Both the position numbers and the translations under genes were made by a program. From Saposhnikovia divaricata (Eukaryota; Streptophyta; Magnoliopsida; Apiales; Apiaceae): a DNA stretch of 64,000 bases. The notes under the pieces are model-generated. The model was given only the letters and a program-made list of their open reading frames with translations. It was not told the origin of the DNA and did not search any database. The stretch covers positions 11,126,001 through 11,190,000 of the forward strand of contig CM071596.1 of assembly GCA_036435485.1 (NCBI GenBank). The letters run 5' to 3'. Below are positions 1 through 16,971 of this stretch, one piece after another (position 1 is the stretch's first letter; every line of letters starts with the position of its first letter).

Positions 1-513
1 AGATTGATTTCTTTCATTTTTTATTTTATAATATCTATATTGTATATATTAATTAGAGATAATTATTTATAAATAAATAGTCCAAAATCAATATAGTCCG
101 AAAATTTTAAAATATTGGATGACAGCATTTAAAATATTGGATGACCAGTATTTATGAGGCCTATCATTCCACATGGCAATGGCATTAGCAATGTTAGCCT
201 CCAAGTATTAGCTTCGGCTCTTTGTTGTTGTTGACTTGAAAAATTTGATCCATCATTACAGTAACGATTCTGTTTCGAGAATTTATCTTTGTTTTATTAT
301 GAATAATTGGCAATGGCTGACAAATAGAGAAGAAGCTCTAAATAGGAGACTGAACATATAGGTAAAAACATCTGTATATGCAGGATGATTCCAAAACATT
401 ACAAAGCAAGTCTTATATTAAAAGCAAGTCTTATATAAATTACACTACTTGTCAATGTGTACACAGACTATAAGCAATCATGTGCATGATTTTATCAGCG
501 ATTTTGGGTTTCA
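1..513. other. AT-rich non-coding DNA upstream of a protease exon fragment
   Basis: I see no gene here. The last 12 bases (TTTGGGTTTCAG) look like a plant 3' splice site leading into the protease fragment, so part of this stretch may be a former intron. A short direct repeat (AAAGCAAGTCTTATAT) occurs near 404-437. Confidence 0.4.
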
Positions 514-714
514 GGTAGTTGCTGGGCTTTTTCAACAATGGTAGGAGTTGAAGGAATTAAAACAAATAAGTTAGTTTCGTTCTCTGAGCAAGAGCTTATC
601 GACTGTGACACTGAGCAAAACCAAGGTTGTAATGGGGGGCTGATGGACGCAACATTTGATTTCATCAAGAACAAGGGAGGACTTACAACAAAATATTGTA
701 AATTTAATTGCTAA
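514..714 (+). pseudogene. Papain-type (C1A) cysteine protease exon fragment
   Basis: The translation from 514 starts GSCWAFSTM, the catalytic-cysteine motif of papain-family proteases. It continues through VSFSEQELIDCD and GCNGGLMD to FDFIKNKGGLTT, which are hallmark segments of plant senescence or KDEL-tailed cysteine endopeptidases (vignain/CEP type). A polypyrimidine-AG acceptor sits just before it. After GGLTT the homology stops abruptly and the frame ends at TAA (712-714). No prodomain exon upstream and no His/Asn active-site exon downstream can be found, so only about 60 residues of a protein normally some 340-360 long remain. The downstream side is replaced by repetitive AT-rich sequence. 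I infer a truncated relic. It could instead be one exon of a gene with very long introns, but no partner exon is visible within 3 kb. Confidence 0.8.
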
Positions 715-1839
715 TTTTACTTTAATTGTTTTGATTTTTTTTATTAGAAATGTTGTAAATCACAAATCCAACAAAATATTGTGTAGTTGGAACAAATTTT
801 AGGTTGATAATTTTACATATAAAATCTCCCACAAATATTTCAAAATCTATGACTTTATCAAATCTGTTGAAATTTGAATACCTTGAGATTTTGATTGATT
901 GTTTAAAATCTGAATTGAATACCTACAGATTTTAGAAGATTTTTTAAAATCTCAATTGAATACCCACAGATTTAGAAAGATTATTTGAAATCCGAATTGA
1001 ATACCTGCAGATTTTAAAAGATTGTTTAAAATCCAAAATGAATACCTACTAATTTTGAGAATCCATCAAAATCTAACAGATTCTCAAATGAATACACCAA
1101 ACTTTCCCAGGAAGTGACGAGCACATACTTACCATGTCAAAAGACAAGACTTTTTGAGAGTGTAACTAATGATAATCCACAATTCCAATTCTTTTACTCT
1201 TAAATTACTTTTAAAGTAAACTTAAAAATAATATCTATTCTCCAATAATTTTTGGGAGACAGAAATCGAATTCATGACGTGAAAGGATAAATCTTTACCA
1301 GTAGGCAATTTCATTTAGTTAGTTTTTGTAATTACAACAGTCAGGTAGGAAAGAAAATCTTTTACAAATGTACAAAATCTAAAATTTTTGTTAACTTACA
1401 AAATCTAAGAAACTACTTTCAGTTACCATTTTTACAAAAATTAAATTTAAATGAAAAATGTTAGAATTACCAAAAATTATCCCAAAAACTGACGTGTCAC
1501 ATATATAGTTAGTAACTTTCATAATATTAATATGAAACCCGTACATACATATGTGCCTACAAATTATAATTCGACACTTAGCAACCGTTTTGGGATACTT
1601 TGCATTACCCATTTTGAATTTATAAGGATCATATCTTATATCACTAACATTTTTGTTAGGCGAAAGCTCGTTTAATCGGATTTGAAAAATGGATTACTTG
1701 ATGATTCATTTCGTTTTGAATTTATCAGCGATCTGATTTTCAATTATTGTAGGAGGATTTCATTTTGGACATTACCATATACATTTTTCAATTATTCAAT
1801 AAAAATCTCGTTCCACATTTTGGTCCATCAAACTACAAA
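715..1839. other. Repeat-rich intergenic DNA after the protease fragment
   Basis: The first 370 bp hold the 41-bp tandem array listed separately. The rest is AT-rich without a supported gene; the short ORF on the minus strand at 1391-1612 has no recognisable domain. Confidence 0.4.
874..1087. repeat. 41-bp tandem repeat, five units
   Basis: Units starting TTGAATACC (ATGAATACC in the last) begin at 874, 915, 956, 997 and 1038, an exact 41-bp period. Each unit has the pattern TTGAATACC, then CAGATTTT, then AGATT, then TTTAAAATC. A related GAATACA motif follows at 1090. It starts about 160 bp after the protease exon breaks off and may belong to the element that truncated it. Confidence 0.85.
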
Positions 1840-1842
1840 TTA

Positions 1843-2239
1843 GAGCATCTCCAACCCAAACAAACTTGTTAGCTAAATCCTAGTTGGCACTTCATATAGC
1901 TAAACTCATATATATAATTACATTCTCCAACCATAATCTGTTAGCAATAAAAATTTTAGATAATCTCACTTGGTCTTCTATATTTGTTGATCCACTACCA
2001 TTATCTATAAATGGCCACATCATCTCCCTCCAATTTTATATTAATATTTTACACTTTTTTCATATCCAACTCATCTCCCTCCAATAATTATAATAGTAAA
2101 ATATTGTTTTTGAAATATAGCTAACAAATATAGCTAACAACATTGGAGCAAAATTACTTTTTCATTATCTATAATATAGCTAATTATTATTATATATTAT
2201 TTTAGCTAATCAATTTACCTAATAGCATTGGAGATGCTC
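1843..2239. mobile_element. Tourist-like (PIF/Harbinger) MITE
   Basis: Terminal inverted repeats GAGCATCTCCAA (from 1843) and TTGGAGATGCTC (to 2239) are flanked by a TTA duplication (1840-1842 and 2240-2242), the target signature of PIF/Harbinger. The element is 397 bp, AT-rich and non-coding. Confidence 0.8.
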
Positions 2240-2360
2240 TTAGTATTTTTAATTATTATGGAGAATATTGGGAATTTGGGATTGGAGTGATTCAATTTTG
2301 AAACACCCGAAAACAAAGTCTCCTGAAATTTGAGAGTTCTAGAAGTCGGAGATCATATTA

Positions 2361-2577
2361 TGTGCCTGTTTGGGAAATTTTTTTTTAAGGATTTATTGAC
2401 TTATTTTCGGATAAAAATTTTATATTTTGATAATTTTTTTATATAAGTATTTAATGTATGTTTGAGATTCAATAAGTTGCAAAAATAAGTTAGAAAATAA
2501 GTTGGAAAGTTAAGAATCTCTAACTTTGTCTTAAAATAATTTGACTTATTCTGGAAAAAAGTTCCCCCAAACATCCC
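2361..2577. mobile_element. Short PIF/Harbinger-like MITE
   Basis: The ends are GTGCCTGTTTGGG and CCCCCAAACATCC, imperfect inverted repeats, flanked by TTA at 2358-2360 and 2578-2580. It is 217 bp with no coding capacity. The TGTTTGG terminal motif recurs in the elements at 15915 and 45998. Confidence 0.6.
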
Positions 2578-2580
2578 TTA

Positions 2581-3782
2581 TATTTTATCAAACCATTCAT
2601 TTATTATTAATCCTTTTTCACAATTAGTTGTTCTAACAAGTTTCATAATTTTTTTAGTCAGAGCAACTTTGATAGTTTTTTTTTTTTTTGAAACAAACAA
2701 CTTTGATAGTTGAATTTGCAAAATGAGGATGTTTATGTAGAGGTATTTGCATGTTCTTGTGCCTAACGATGGCAAACAATTCATATTAGTAGAAGTATTT
2801 TGCCATGACGATCCATCAATATTCCTCAGTTTTAGGCCGAAAGATAAAAGCCGGGCTCAGGATAGATTAGGATCAGTATTGGATGAGTATCCAAACGGAC
2901 CCAAACCCCAACAAAAAATAGCAACAAGCGCACCAAAAAAATTGTAGCGTTAGTCTATTTATTTATCGAACTTACAAGTGTACGCACCCCATGGTTCAAA
3001 TTGTTAAACAAGATCAAATCAAACCGTACAATCTAATATGTACAAGCATATTTATTTTAGTAAAAAAACATAAAAATAATTTTAATTGTAGTCAGTGTAG
3101 ACATAAATATCATTAGTTTTTGAATGCAGCATGTACAGTATTGATTGATATGTTCAAAAGTTAAATACGATAAGAATTTAGTAAAATTTGCAGCACATTC
3201 TTTTTGGTTCAAGTTCTACTTTTGGCCTTTGGGTATGTTTTACACTTTTACAGTTCTACTGCAGCACATTTTCTTCCCCCTCATACCCTGGATACATATG
3301 CACAGCAGGGGTTTGAAATCTACTAGCCAGATAAATTATAATGATATGGTCCCTCGATCATGACACGCAACAAACAAGATTCATGCAGGTGCATCCATAC
3401 ATTCATATGGACCTAACATGTTAATTATTCGCCAAGTCATCCAAATAAATTCGAGACAAAGAAGAGAAGTAGATGAGTTAGCAGAAGCCCCGGACTATTG
3501 AAATACTACCACTCACTGTACAACAGCAGTTTACAAAGAGTGTTTTGGTTGAGCAGATACACTAATATTACATTGTTCATGTTTGTTAACATGTCATTAC
3601 ACAATTATTTCTTCATTGGAAATCTAGATATATAAATTCTATGTAGTTATTCATTGATGCCTAATACAGAGCTTTAACAGATGCCCCATACAAAGTTATA
3701 GTTGTTGATACCTATCTCATAGTTAAATTTGTTGATGCCTATTTTACTCCAACTTCTGCTTCCATTATTCTTTGTTATCAGA
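2581..3782. other. Intergenic DNA downstream of the WVD2-like gene
   Basis: No gene is supported. The short ORFs at 2747-2947 and 3145-3363 have no recognisable domain and lie in ordinary AT-rich sequence. Confidence 0.4.
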
Positions 3783-3788
3783 TTTATT
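3783..3788 (-). terminator. Poly(A) signal AATAAA of the WVD2-like gene
   Basis: On the minus strand an AATAAA hexamer lies about 75 nt after the proposed stop codon (3864-3866). This is a normal plant 3' UTR distance and supports the chosen last exon. Confidence 0.4.
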
Positions 3789-3863
3789 GATGTTAGTGAC
3801 TCTCTGGACATCTAATTACCATCATACCGGGGTCTGGTTTCTTTTTCCAAGCCACAACGTCTT

Positions 3864-10691
<6,828 letters not shown>

Positions 10692-10904
10692 TGTACGGCT
10701 TCTCTCGTGTCACTAACCTTTACCATATAATATATATGGATATTGTATAGGATTTTTTGTCACGTCAGTGGCAGTGATTGAATCCCTTCAACAACCTATT
10801 ATAAGGAGAACATGTATCATATAAAAATGCCAAAGATAAAACTGTTTCCATCACAAGTATGTAAGTGTATGCAAATCTGACATTTTAGTCATTACCAAAG
10901 TGAT

Positions 10905-11010
10905 TTTTTTTTTTTTGGATAGTAAACTGTTAACACACTCACACACCCACCTTGTTTTTGCCAAGATTCGAACCCTCGACAGTATATAGGAGGTTGGCTA
11001 CATTATGTGA
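10905..11010 (-). mobile_element. Candidate SINE with A-tail
   Basis: On the minus strand, TAGCCAACCTCC then GAGGGTTCGAATCTTGG (B-box-like) is followed about 50 bp later by a run of about 14 A. This order fits a short tRNA-derived SINE in the 5' intron of the WVD2-like gene. No target duplication was confirmed. Confidence 0.35.
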
Positions 11011-12004
11011 CTATCAACATTAGATAGTCGGGCAATATAAAGAACATCGTGCAACAACTTGTACATTGTTTTGCAAATCGTGATGATACTTGGGTAAATG
11101 TCATCAGTGTACAGAACTAATCCCTGAAAAAAAATCCAGTTTACAGATCTGAAATAACACATTTTCTTTACACAATTGGAATTGAAAGTTCAATTGTTCC
11201 ACTGACCTTATCATCATCTATCTTGACATCAACCATTTTTAGCCACTTTTACATTTTTCATAAGAATAATTATAACATATGTTATCATTTGAGTCTAACA
11301 ATACATTGCTTAAGATGCATTTTACTTGTCTGAGAGGAGAAAAGAAGGAGACTCATCTCACATTTTATCATCTTTGGTCTCAAGCCAATAAATAGACTGA
11401 TGCTTGATTGAAGATTAAAATAGCTAGATTTTATCGTCTGATGGATCTTGGTAGCTAGTGGATGAGAAATTTCAATCATTATTTTAGAAAATATTCTCAC
11501 TAGAACTGAACTGTATATTAACATAGGGTCAGGTTCCAGTCAAACTTAATATAAAAACCTTACAAAACAACTAAGATTCAACCTAACTCAGTACACGAAA
11601 TCCCTGATTCAACAGAATTTCACATGTTTCATCTTTGTATAAACGACATGAAGTTACAAACTATACCCTAGGTCAGGAAACTGAGAACACAAGAAAGAAA
11701 TTACCACACTAACTTAGCGAATTGATCCAAAACAGAAGAACCAAGCTCAAAATAATACAGGAATCACTTCATTAAAGCCATTGCAGATGCATTGGTACCC
11801 AAATACCAGATAACTCTATATAATTTAAATCTTCCCAACCAAATTTCTGCCCTTACTTGCCCCATTGCCCGATTAATGAACACTAAATCTAATATCTGAT
11901 TATAACATCCTAATTGCTTCCAAGCTACAACAAATCGAAAAATGCCAAAAATATCATACTATCAAAGTGCAAACATCAGATTCAGGTAACAGAATGCACA
12001 AACT

Positions 12005-12011
12005 CTCCCTC

Positions 12012-12096
<85 letters not shown>

Positions 12097-12158
12097 CCCT
12101 TCCCCTCTCTCCCTCTCTCTCTCTCTCCCTTCTCTCTCTCTCTCTCACACACACACAC
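12005..12158. repeat. Compound microsatellite (CT)n-(CTAT)n-(CT)n-(CA)n
   Basis: Long CT and CTAT runs sit in the intron just downstream of the 5' UTR exon of the WVD2-like gene. The apparent ORFs here (SLSLSL, YLSIYLSI) are repeat artefacts. Confidence 0.95.
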
Positions 12159-12251
12159 ATATCATCATAAAACTAAACAGGAGAAGGCAGTACATAGATT
12201 GGGTGCACATAAAAAACATAAATAGAGACAAATATCGAAGAAGAAACATAC

Positions 12252-12380
12252 CGAATTGAGGAAGCTTCAGATCTGAATTTGAAAGAGAATGTTTAATTTG
12301 TGAATATATAGGATTGGTAGTAAATGTGCTTTGCTTGGGAGGGAGACAGTGAGTGAATGAGAAAATTGAAACAAAGGACA
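12252..12380 (-). other. Probable 5' UTR exon of the WVD2-like gene
   Basis: On the minus strand this is CT-rich leader-like sequence ending TCAATTCG followed by GTATGTTTC, a good plant donor (donor GT at 12251-12250). A matching acceptor (TTAG) lies just upstream of the ATG near 10715. The 5' limit is a guess because no clear TATA box was found. Confidence 0.4.
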
Positions 12381-12431
12381 AGATGCCAAAAGTTATTGTA
12401 AGTAACTCTTTTGTCTATTTTACAAGTACGT

Positions 12432-12505
12432 TTACGTGGTTGTCTGGGAATTGTGTGATTCCACGTGCCATGTACATCCATCCTATGGCCCTCTTCACCA
12501 CCACG
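12432..12505. promoter_or_regulatory. ACGT-core cluster including a G-box upstream of the WVD2-like gene
   Basis: A palindromic CACGTG G-box sits at 12462-12467, with further ACGT cores at about 12433 (TTACGTGG) and 12500 (CCACGTCA). Three such cores within 75 bp, just upstream of the presumed leader exon, are typical candidate bZIP/bHLH sites. Function is inferred from motif and position only. Confidence 0.35.
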
Positions 12506-12509
12506 TCAT

Positions 12510-13488
12510 CGTTATATCCACTTTCATTCATTCATCCATCCAATATTCTAATTCTATCCGAAAAAATGAAAACCGTTTATTACTCTTTTTTAATAAATTA
12601 TTAAAACGTTTAATACCCAGGTTTCAAAGAAAAAACGTTGCATTCCCAAATATTGTACATCAATTTTTACAACACCGATCATTTTATTTTATTCATCATT
12701 GGTCCTCTTTAGTAACTTTTTCACATTATATATGTTTTTCTTACAAGAACACGTTACTTAAATATAAAATCAAAAAAAGAAAGTGTAATGGAACTTTTTT
12801 TGTATGTGTATTTCTATTTGTTTCAAGTAAATTAATAGGTATACTGATGCTGAGGTAGATATTTTTCTGTAATAATATAATATTTTAAATACAGTGATAA
12901 CTGAGTATTAAATCAAGATGGAGTTTATAGTGGAATGTATAATTTTAAAACATGTTAAAGTTGCAATTTGTAATAAGAATATAGATAATTTAAACAGTTT
13001 GTGAGCTATTTTTTTCTTTCTTTTTGCTAATTATTTGTTTGTGAGCTATTAAAATTTGATATATTTAAACTTGATCCATAAAATATTTAAATTCAATAAT
13101 AATCGGGGTCCAGTTCAAATTAGAGCTATTCGAATATTGTTCGAGCCAAATTTGAATTTTAAATTATATACATAATTTAGATATTTAATCGATTCAAATT
13201 CGAGCCAAACAGATCATATTTAAGTTTTTATTAATATTTAGGGAAATTAATTCACGATTTCGAACCGAATTTCAATATATCAAATTCTTAACGAGTCAAA
13301 TTTCGAACTTGAAATTTAGTCAAATTTGAGTCCAAACTTGAATCCAAAATTTTTAATCGAGCGTAAATTCGAATCTAGTAATGTTTGACTCAATTCGAAG
13401 CTTAAAACCAAATTTTTTAATCAACTTAAACTCGAATCAATAGTGTTCAATTTAACTGTGCTCAATTACTTGAGGTAGGCTGTTCATT
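12510..13488. other. Intergenic DNA with diverged hAT-like sequence
   Basis: No gene is supported. 13090-13460 is rich in degenerate TTCGAACCGAA and CGAGCCAAATT words, like old hAT-type elements seen elsewhere in the window. Confidence 0.35.
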
Positions 13489-13863
13489 GAGTAAATTACA
13501 GAGTGGTGGTCATATTTTACAACGATTTTCAACAAAATATCCAGTCTTTTCAATTTCTCAAATTAGTGGCCAACCTTTCACTTTGTCTTTCAAAACAGTG
13601 ATCAGCTTTTCAATTTCTCAAATTAGTGGCCAATCTTTCACTCCGCCTTTCAAAAAAGTTGCAAATAGTAGACTAATTATCTCTAAAGTGGTTACTTTTT
13701 TAAAACGCAGAATGAAATGTTGACCACTAATTTGAGAAATTGAAAGATTAGTCACTATTTTGAAAGACAAAGTGAAAGGTTGGCCACTAATTTGAAAAAA
13801 TGAAAGACTGATCACTTTTTTGAAAATCGGTATAAAGTACAACCACCACTCTGTAATTTACTC
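13489..13863. mobile_element. Foldback MITE with 22-bp perfect terminal inverted repeats
   Basis: The left end (13489-13510) starts GAGTAAATTACAGAGTGG and the right end (13842-13863) is its exact reverse complement. Inside, a roughly 70-bp block (CAATTTCTCAAATTAGTGGC, then CTTTCA) occurs twice on the left half and twice inverted on the right, so almost the whole 375 bp can fold. No clear target duplication was found. Confidence 0.8.
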
Positions 13864-14429
13864 GCGTATCATTTAAATAGAAGAGTAACTATTTAGACCT
13901 ATGATGAATTGGCAGCATTTGTCCCTCCTTATGCATAATTTATAAATTATTTATTTCAAGAAAATTTCATATATTTTTTAGAAATAAATGTGTATAGGAA
14001 GTTTAACATTCGTTATCTTGCAAAAATAAGTTACTTATTTCAGAAGAAAAATATATTTTTACGTAAATTTTTTCAGAATAAGTAACTTATTTCTGAAAAA
14101 TAAGATTTCCCAAATGGGACCATAAGGTTTCATTTCAAGAATAAGTACATTAAAAACATCTCCAATTCTTAAAATTAAAATAATGTAATTTTTATATTAT
14201 TAATGTGAAAATTATATTATTCATAAAATCAACTCTAATCCGTTTACATTATATTTTGTACTAAATATTTTAAAAAAGATTTGATATTCTTACCTTTCCA
14301 AAAATAAGTAAGTGGCTTGTTGATATATAATATAAAATAGATGGTTCCTGACAAAAAAAAATATATAAAATAGATGGAACATTAAAGGAGTGAATTTATT
14401 TTTGTTAAAAAACACAGAAAGAATGTCTT

Positions 14430-15216
14430 AAATACCCATTTTTTTACTACCCATTTACCAAAATGCTTGTTTCCGAAAACATCAACTTTTTACCCACGGG
14501 ATACGCCACTCCCATGGGCGTATCCGATTTCACTATAGCACGTCAGAAAACACGATTTCTGTATTGTCTCCTTCGTTTTCTCCTCGCCGGCGACTGGCCT
14601 CTCCCCTTCGATCTCGCTCTCCAGGAACTTTCAGAACGACTACAGCAGGCTAAAATGATCGCAAGCTCTTGTACTTCATCTTCCCCGTCTTCGTTTATCT
14701 TCTCCGACCCCGTAGGGGCACAACGAAGCTCGTCGGAGATGTTGGAGTCGAGGAAATCGATGTTTTAGGCGTTTTTAATCCTGCAATTTAAGTGTTATGA
14801 AATTAGTATGGGTGTGTAGAGAATCGAACCCCGATTCTAATGGTATATGGTAGTTGCATGGAAAGTCAGGGATGTGGACGGACGAACAAATCGAAAAAAA
14901 ACGCCGCAACCACCATTGTTGTCGCGATTGGAGGAGCTCTGTGCTGACATGTGATACGCATCTTGAAGATGCGTATCTCCTGTTGCTCTAATTGCATTGG
15001 CGCATCCACATAGCTAGCTCCTTTCCTATGGGCGTATCCAACTGCTTGCTCCTATGGGTGAGCGTATCGAGTTGCTTACTCCTTTGGAGTCGGCGTGACA
15101 GAAGATACGCCTCTTAGAGGCGTATGTGCTGGGCATTTTGGGTAGTCCTTTCGCGCGGTGGGTATTTTGGTTAGAGAAGATTAAAAAATGGGTAGAAAGG
15201 GCAATCACCCTCAAAT
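14430..15216. mobile_element. Unclassified insertion with repeated ATACGC palindromes
   Basis: This block is absent from copy Y of the segmental duplication, so it is an insertion of roughly 0.78 kb. Its ends carry inverted ACCCATTTTTT(T)A / TTAAAAAATGGGT. It is more GC-rich than its surroundings and contains about eight GATACGC/GCGTATC words. These include two perfect hairpins, 14953-14977 (12-bp arms, 1-nt loop) and 15105-15125 (10-bp arms, 1-nt loop). A 101-codon ORF at 14463-14768 has no recognisable domain. The class is unknown; the termini suggest a non-autonomous DNA transposon. Confidence 0.5.
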
Positions 15217-15914
15217 TTAATAGCATGCTATTCATTTAGTGTGATTTTACATTATTATAATATTGCATACTAACTTTATTTTGGTTTTATAATGTTGGAT
15301 CGGAGTTGATTATCTTATGATACGTTAGAAAATTAAAAAATCAAACTTAAATTGATTGTGCCAATGTTTGTAAGAGAAGGAAATAGGCTCACAAAAATTT
15401 TGGATTCGAAAAATCTATCCGATTCTATCAGGAAAAAATTGGAAAGAAATCCATTCGGAAAATTTTTGATTCGGTCCACGGGTCTAAATGGATTATATAT
15501 TATTTTTGAAAATTCGGCTCGATCCAATCCGATATTTAAAGTAGATTTGGACACAAATTCTGAATGATGATTCGATAAAAGTCATGATTTTATGTGTATA
15601 TTTTGGAAATTCAAATAAAAATCCAAATAAATTCATATTTTATCCAATTCTTTTATAATATTGAATGAATCATGGATAAAAATCTAAACCTTTTAATAAA
15701 ATCTCACATATAAATTTTTGAAAAAAGTTATTGATAAGAAAACAATTAATATTTAAGTGATTTTAAAAATTGAGAACCAACCTGATCCGAAATTCTAAAC
15801 GGGCCTAGATATCTTAGAAAACTCAACCCGATTCAATTTTTTAAAAAAACTTGAACCAATCCAATTTTAAAAAAGTTCAATATTTTGTGCAATTTTTTTT
15901 TCCAAACCAATTTA

Positions 15915-16100
15915 GGGCCTGTTTGGCAACTTCTTAAAACAAGTCCTTATAGACTTATTTTCATACAACTATTTAATGTATGTTTGAGATTCTATAAATT
16001 GCAAAAAAAAATTAACTTTTTCAGAAAAAAGTTAGGAATCTCTAGCTTTGTCTTAAAATAAGTTGATTTTATTCATGAAAGTAAGTTCCCCAAACACTAA
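15915..16100. mobile_element. Short PIF/Harbinger-like MITE
   Basis: GGGCCTGTTTGG at the left and CCAAACAC near the right end are flanked by TTA (15912-15914 and 16101-16103). Copy Y (near 44915) reads ACCAATTTAAACC without the insertion, which confirms the empty site. Confidence 0.65.
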
Positions 16101-16222
16101 TTAAATAGGTTGTTTTACGGTACCATGTCCAATTAGAATTTAATGAGGTTAATAATCTTTTTGTAAATATTATACCTTGCGAAGAACAAAGTATAAACTA
16201 ATAAAAAAAATTACATACTCGT

Positions 16223-16745
16223 TGATATGGGCTAAAAGTAAGTCCTAAAAACATAGTAGTTAATGTGGCATTAATTACACCGGGTATGGTCCAAACGTGG
16301 GGCCCACCAACAAGGTCCAAACCCTATTTTTAATATTAATTTCGTAATTAATATTAGGGGTGATAAACAGCTCAGCAATAAGAGTCAAATAAGGATATTA
16401 CTTCTGCCTGACTTAGCCTCCAAGACACCTACTTCAACATGGAAACTGACTCTTACAAGGAAGGAGTCTAGAACCTTCCTCAAGGCGGTGGCTTGCCCAC
16501 CAAGTATCCAAATCCTACCATAATTCTTAGGCTTCTCAGCCTATATAAAGGGTCTGACCCCTCATTCTCAGAACTACTTTTTTGGCTTGATTCTTGATAT
16601 TCATCAAGGTACGTAAGCATCTTGTGAAGGCAGATTCAGCCATGAATACGACAGCAGCCATTAAAGCACGAAGCTCACGAACCCTAGTATTAATTACAAA
16701 CAAACCCTAGCCGCAATTTAACAACCTAGTTTTTATTCCACAACA
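16223..16745 (+). repeat. 5' LTR of the Tat element
   Basis: It begins TGATATGGGC, ends CCACAACA and is 523 bp. It contains TATATAAAGG near 16540, a plausible promoter TATA. It is immediately followed by TTTGGCACCGTCTGTGGGA, the primer-binding-site position of the element. Confidence 0.9.
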
Positions 16746-16766
16746 TTTGGCACCGTCTGTGGGAAG
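16746..16766 (+). other. Primer binding site of the Tat element
   Basis: TTGGCACCGTCTGTGGGA directly follows the LTR. This is the usual position and type of sequence for tRNA priming in plant gypsy elements; I cannot name the tRNA with confidence. Confidence 0.5.
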
Positions 16767-16778
16767 ACAACATCAACC

Positions 16779-16971
16779 ATGGTTCAAACACGAAGAACAG
16801 TACCAGTCTCAACCGAGGCCACATCCCTCAGCTCTGATCCACCCGCTACTTCTGATCCACCTATCACTACTTAACAAGGACAGTTACCCCCCCATCAACA
16901 GGGGCGATCACTGAAACTCAGATCTCTCAATCAACAGGGACGAATCCCCAAACTGAGAGGGCTCCACCAAT
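16779..16971 (+). pseudogene. Tat gag, N-terminal fragment
   Basis: From ATG at 16779 the frame reads MVQTRRTVPVSTEATSLSS, then PPATSDPPITT and an in-frame TAA. Low-complexity Ser/Thr/Pro-rich sequence is normal for the start of Tat gag. The reading is cut at 16971 by the nested LTR element and resumes after 34116. The TAA is one C-to-T change away from CAA. Confidence 0.55.

Larger units (their letters stand above)
14365..16222. repeat. Copy X of a head-to-tail segmental duplication (first part)
   Basis: This stretch, continued at 42685-42869 across the Tat retrotransposon, matches 42870-45192. Shared landmarks are ATAAAATAGATGGAACATTA, TAATGTTGGATCGGAGTTG and TTTACGGTACCAT. Copy X gained the palindrome-rich insertion, a MITE at 15915 and the Tat element; copy Y gained two other MITEs. 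Confidence 0.75.

Noticed and set aside
11914..12225. 103-codon ORF with SLSLSL and IYLS runs
   Set aside because: Translation of CT and CTAT microsatellites in an intron.
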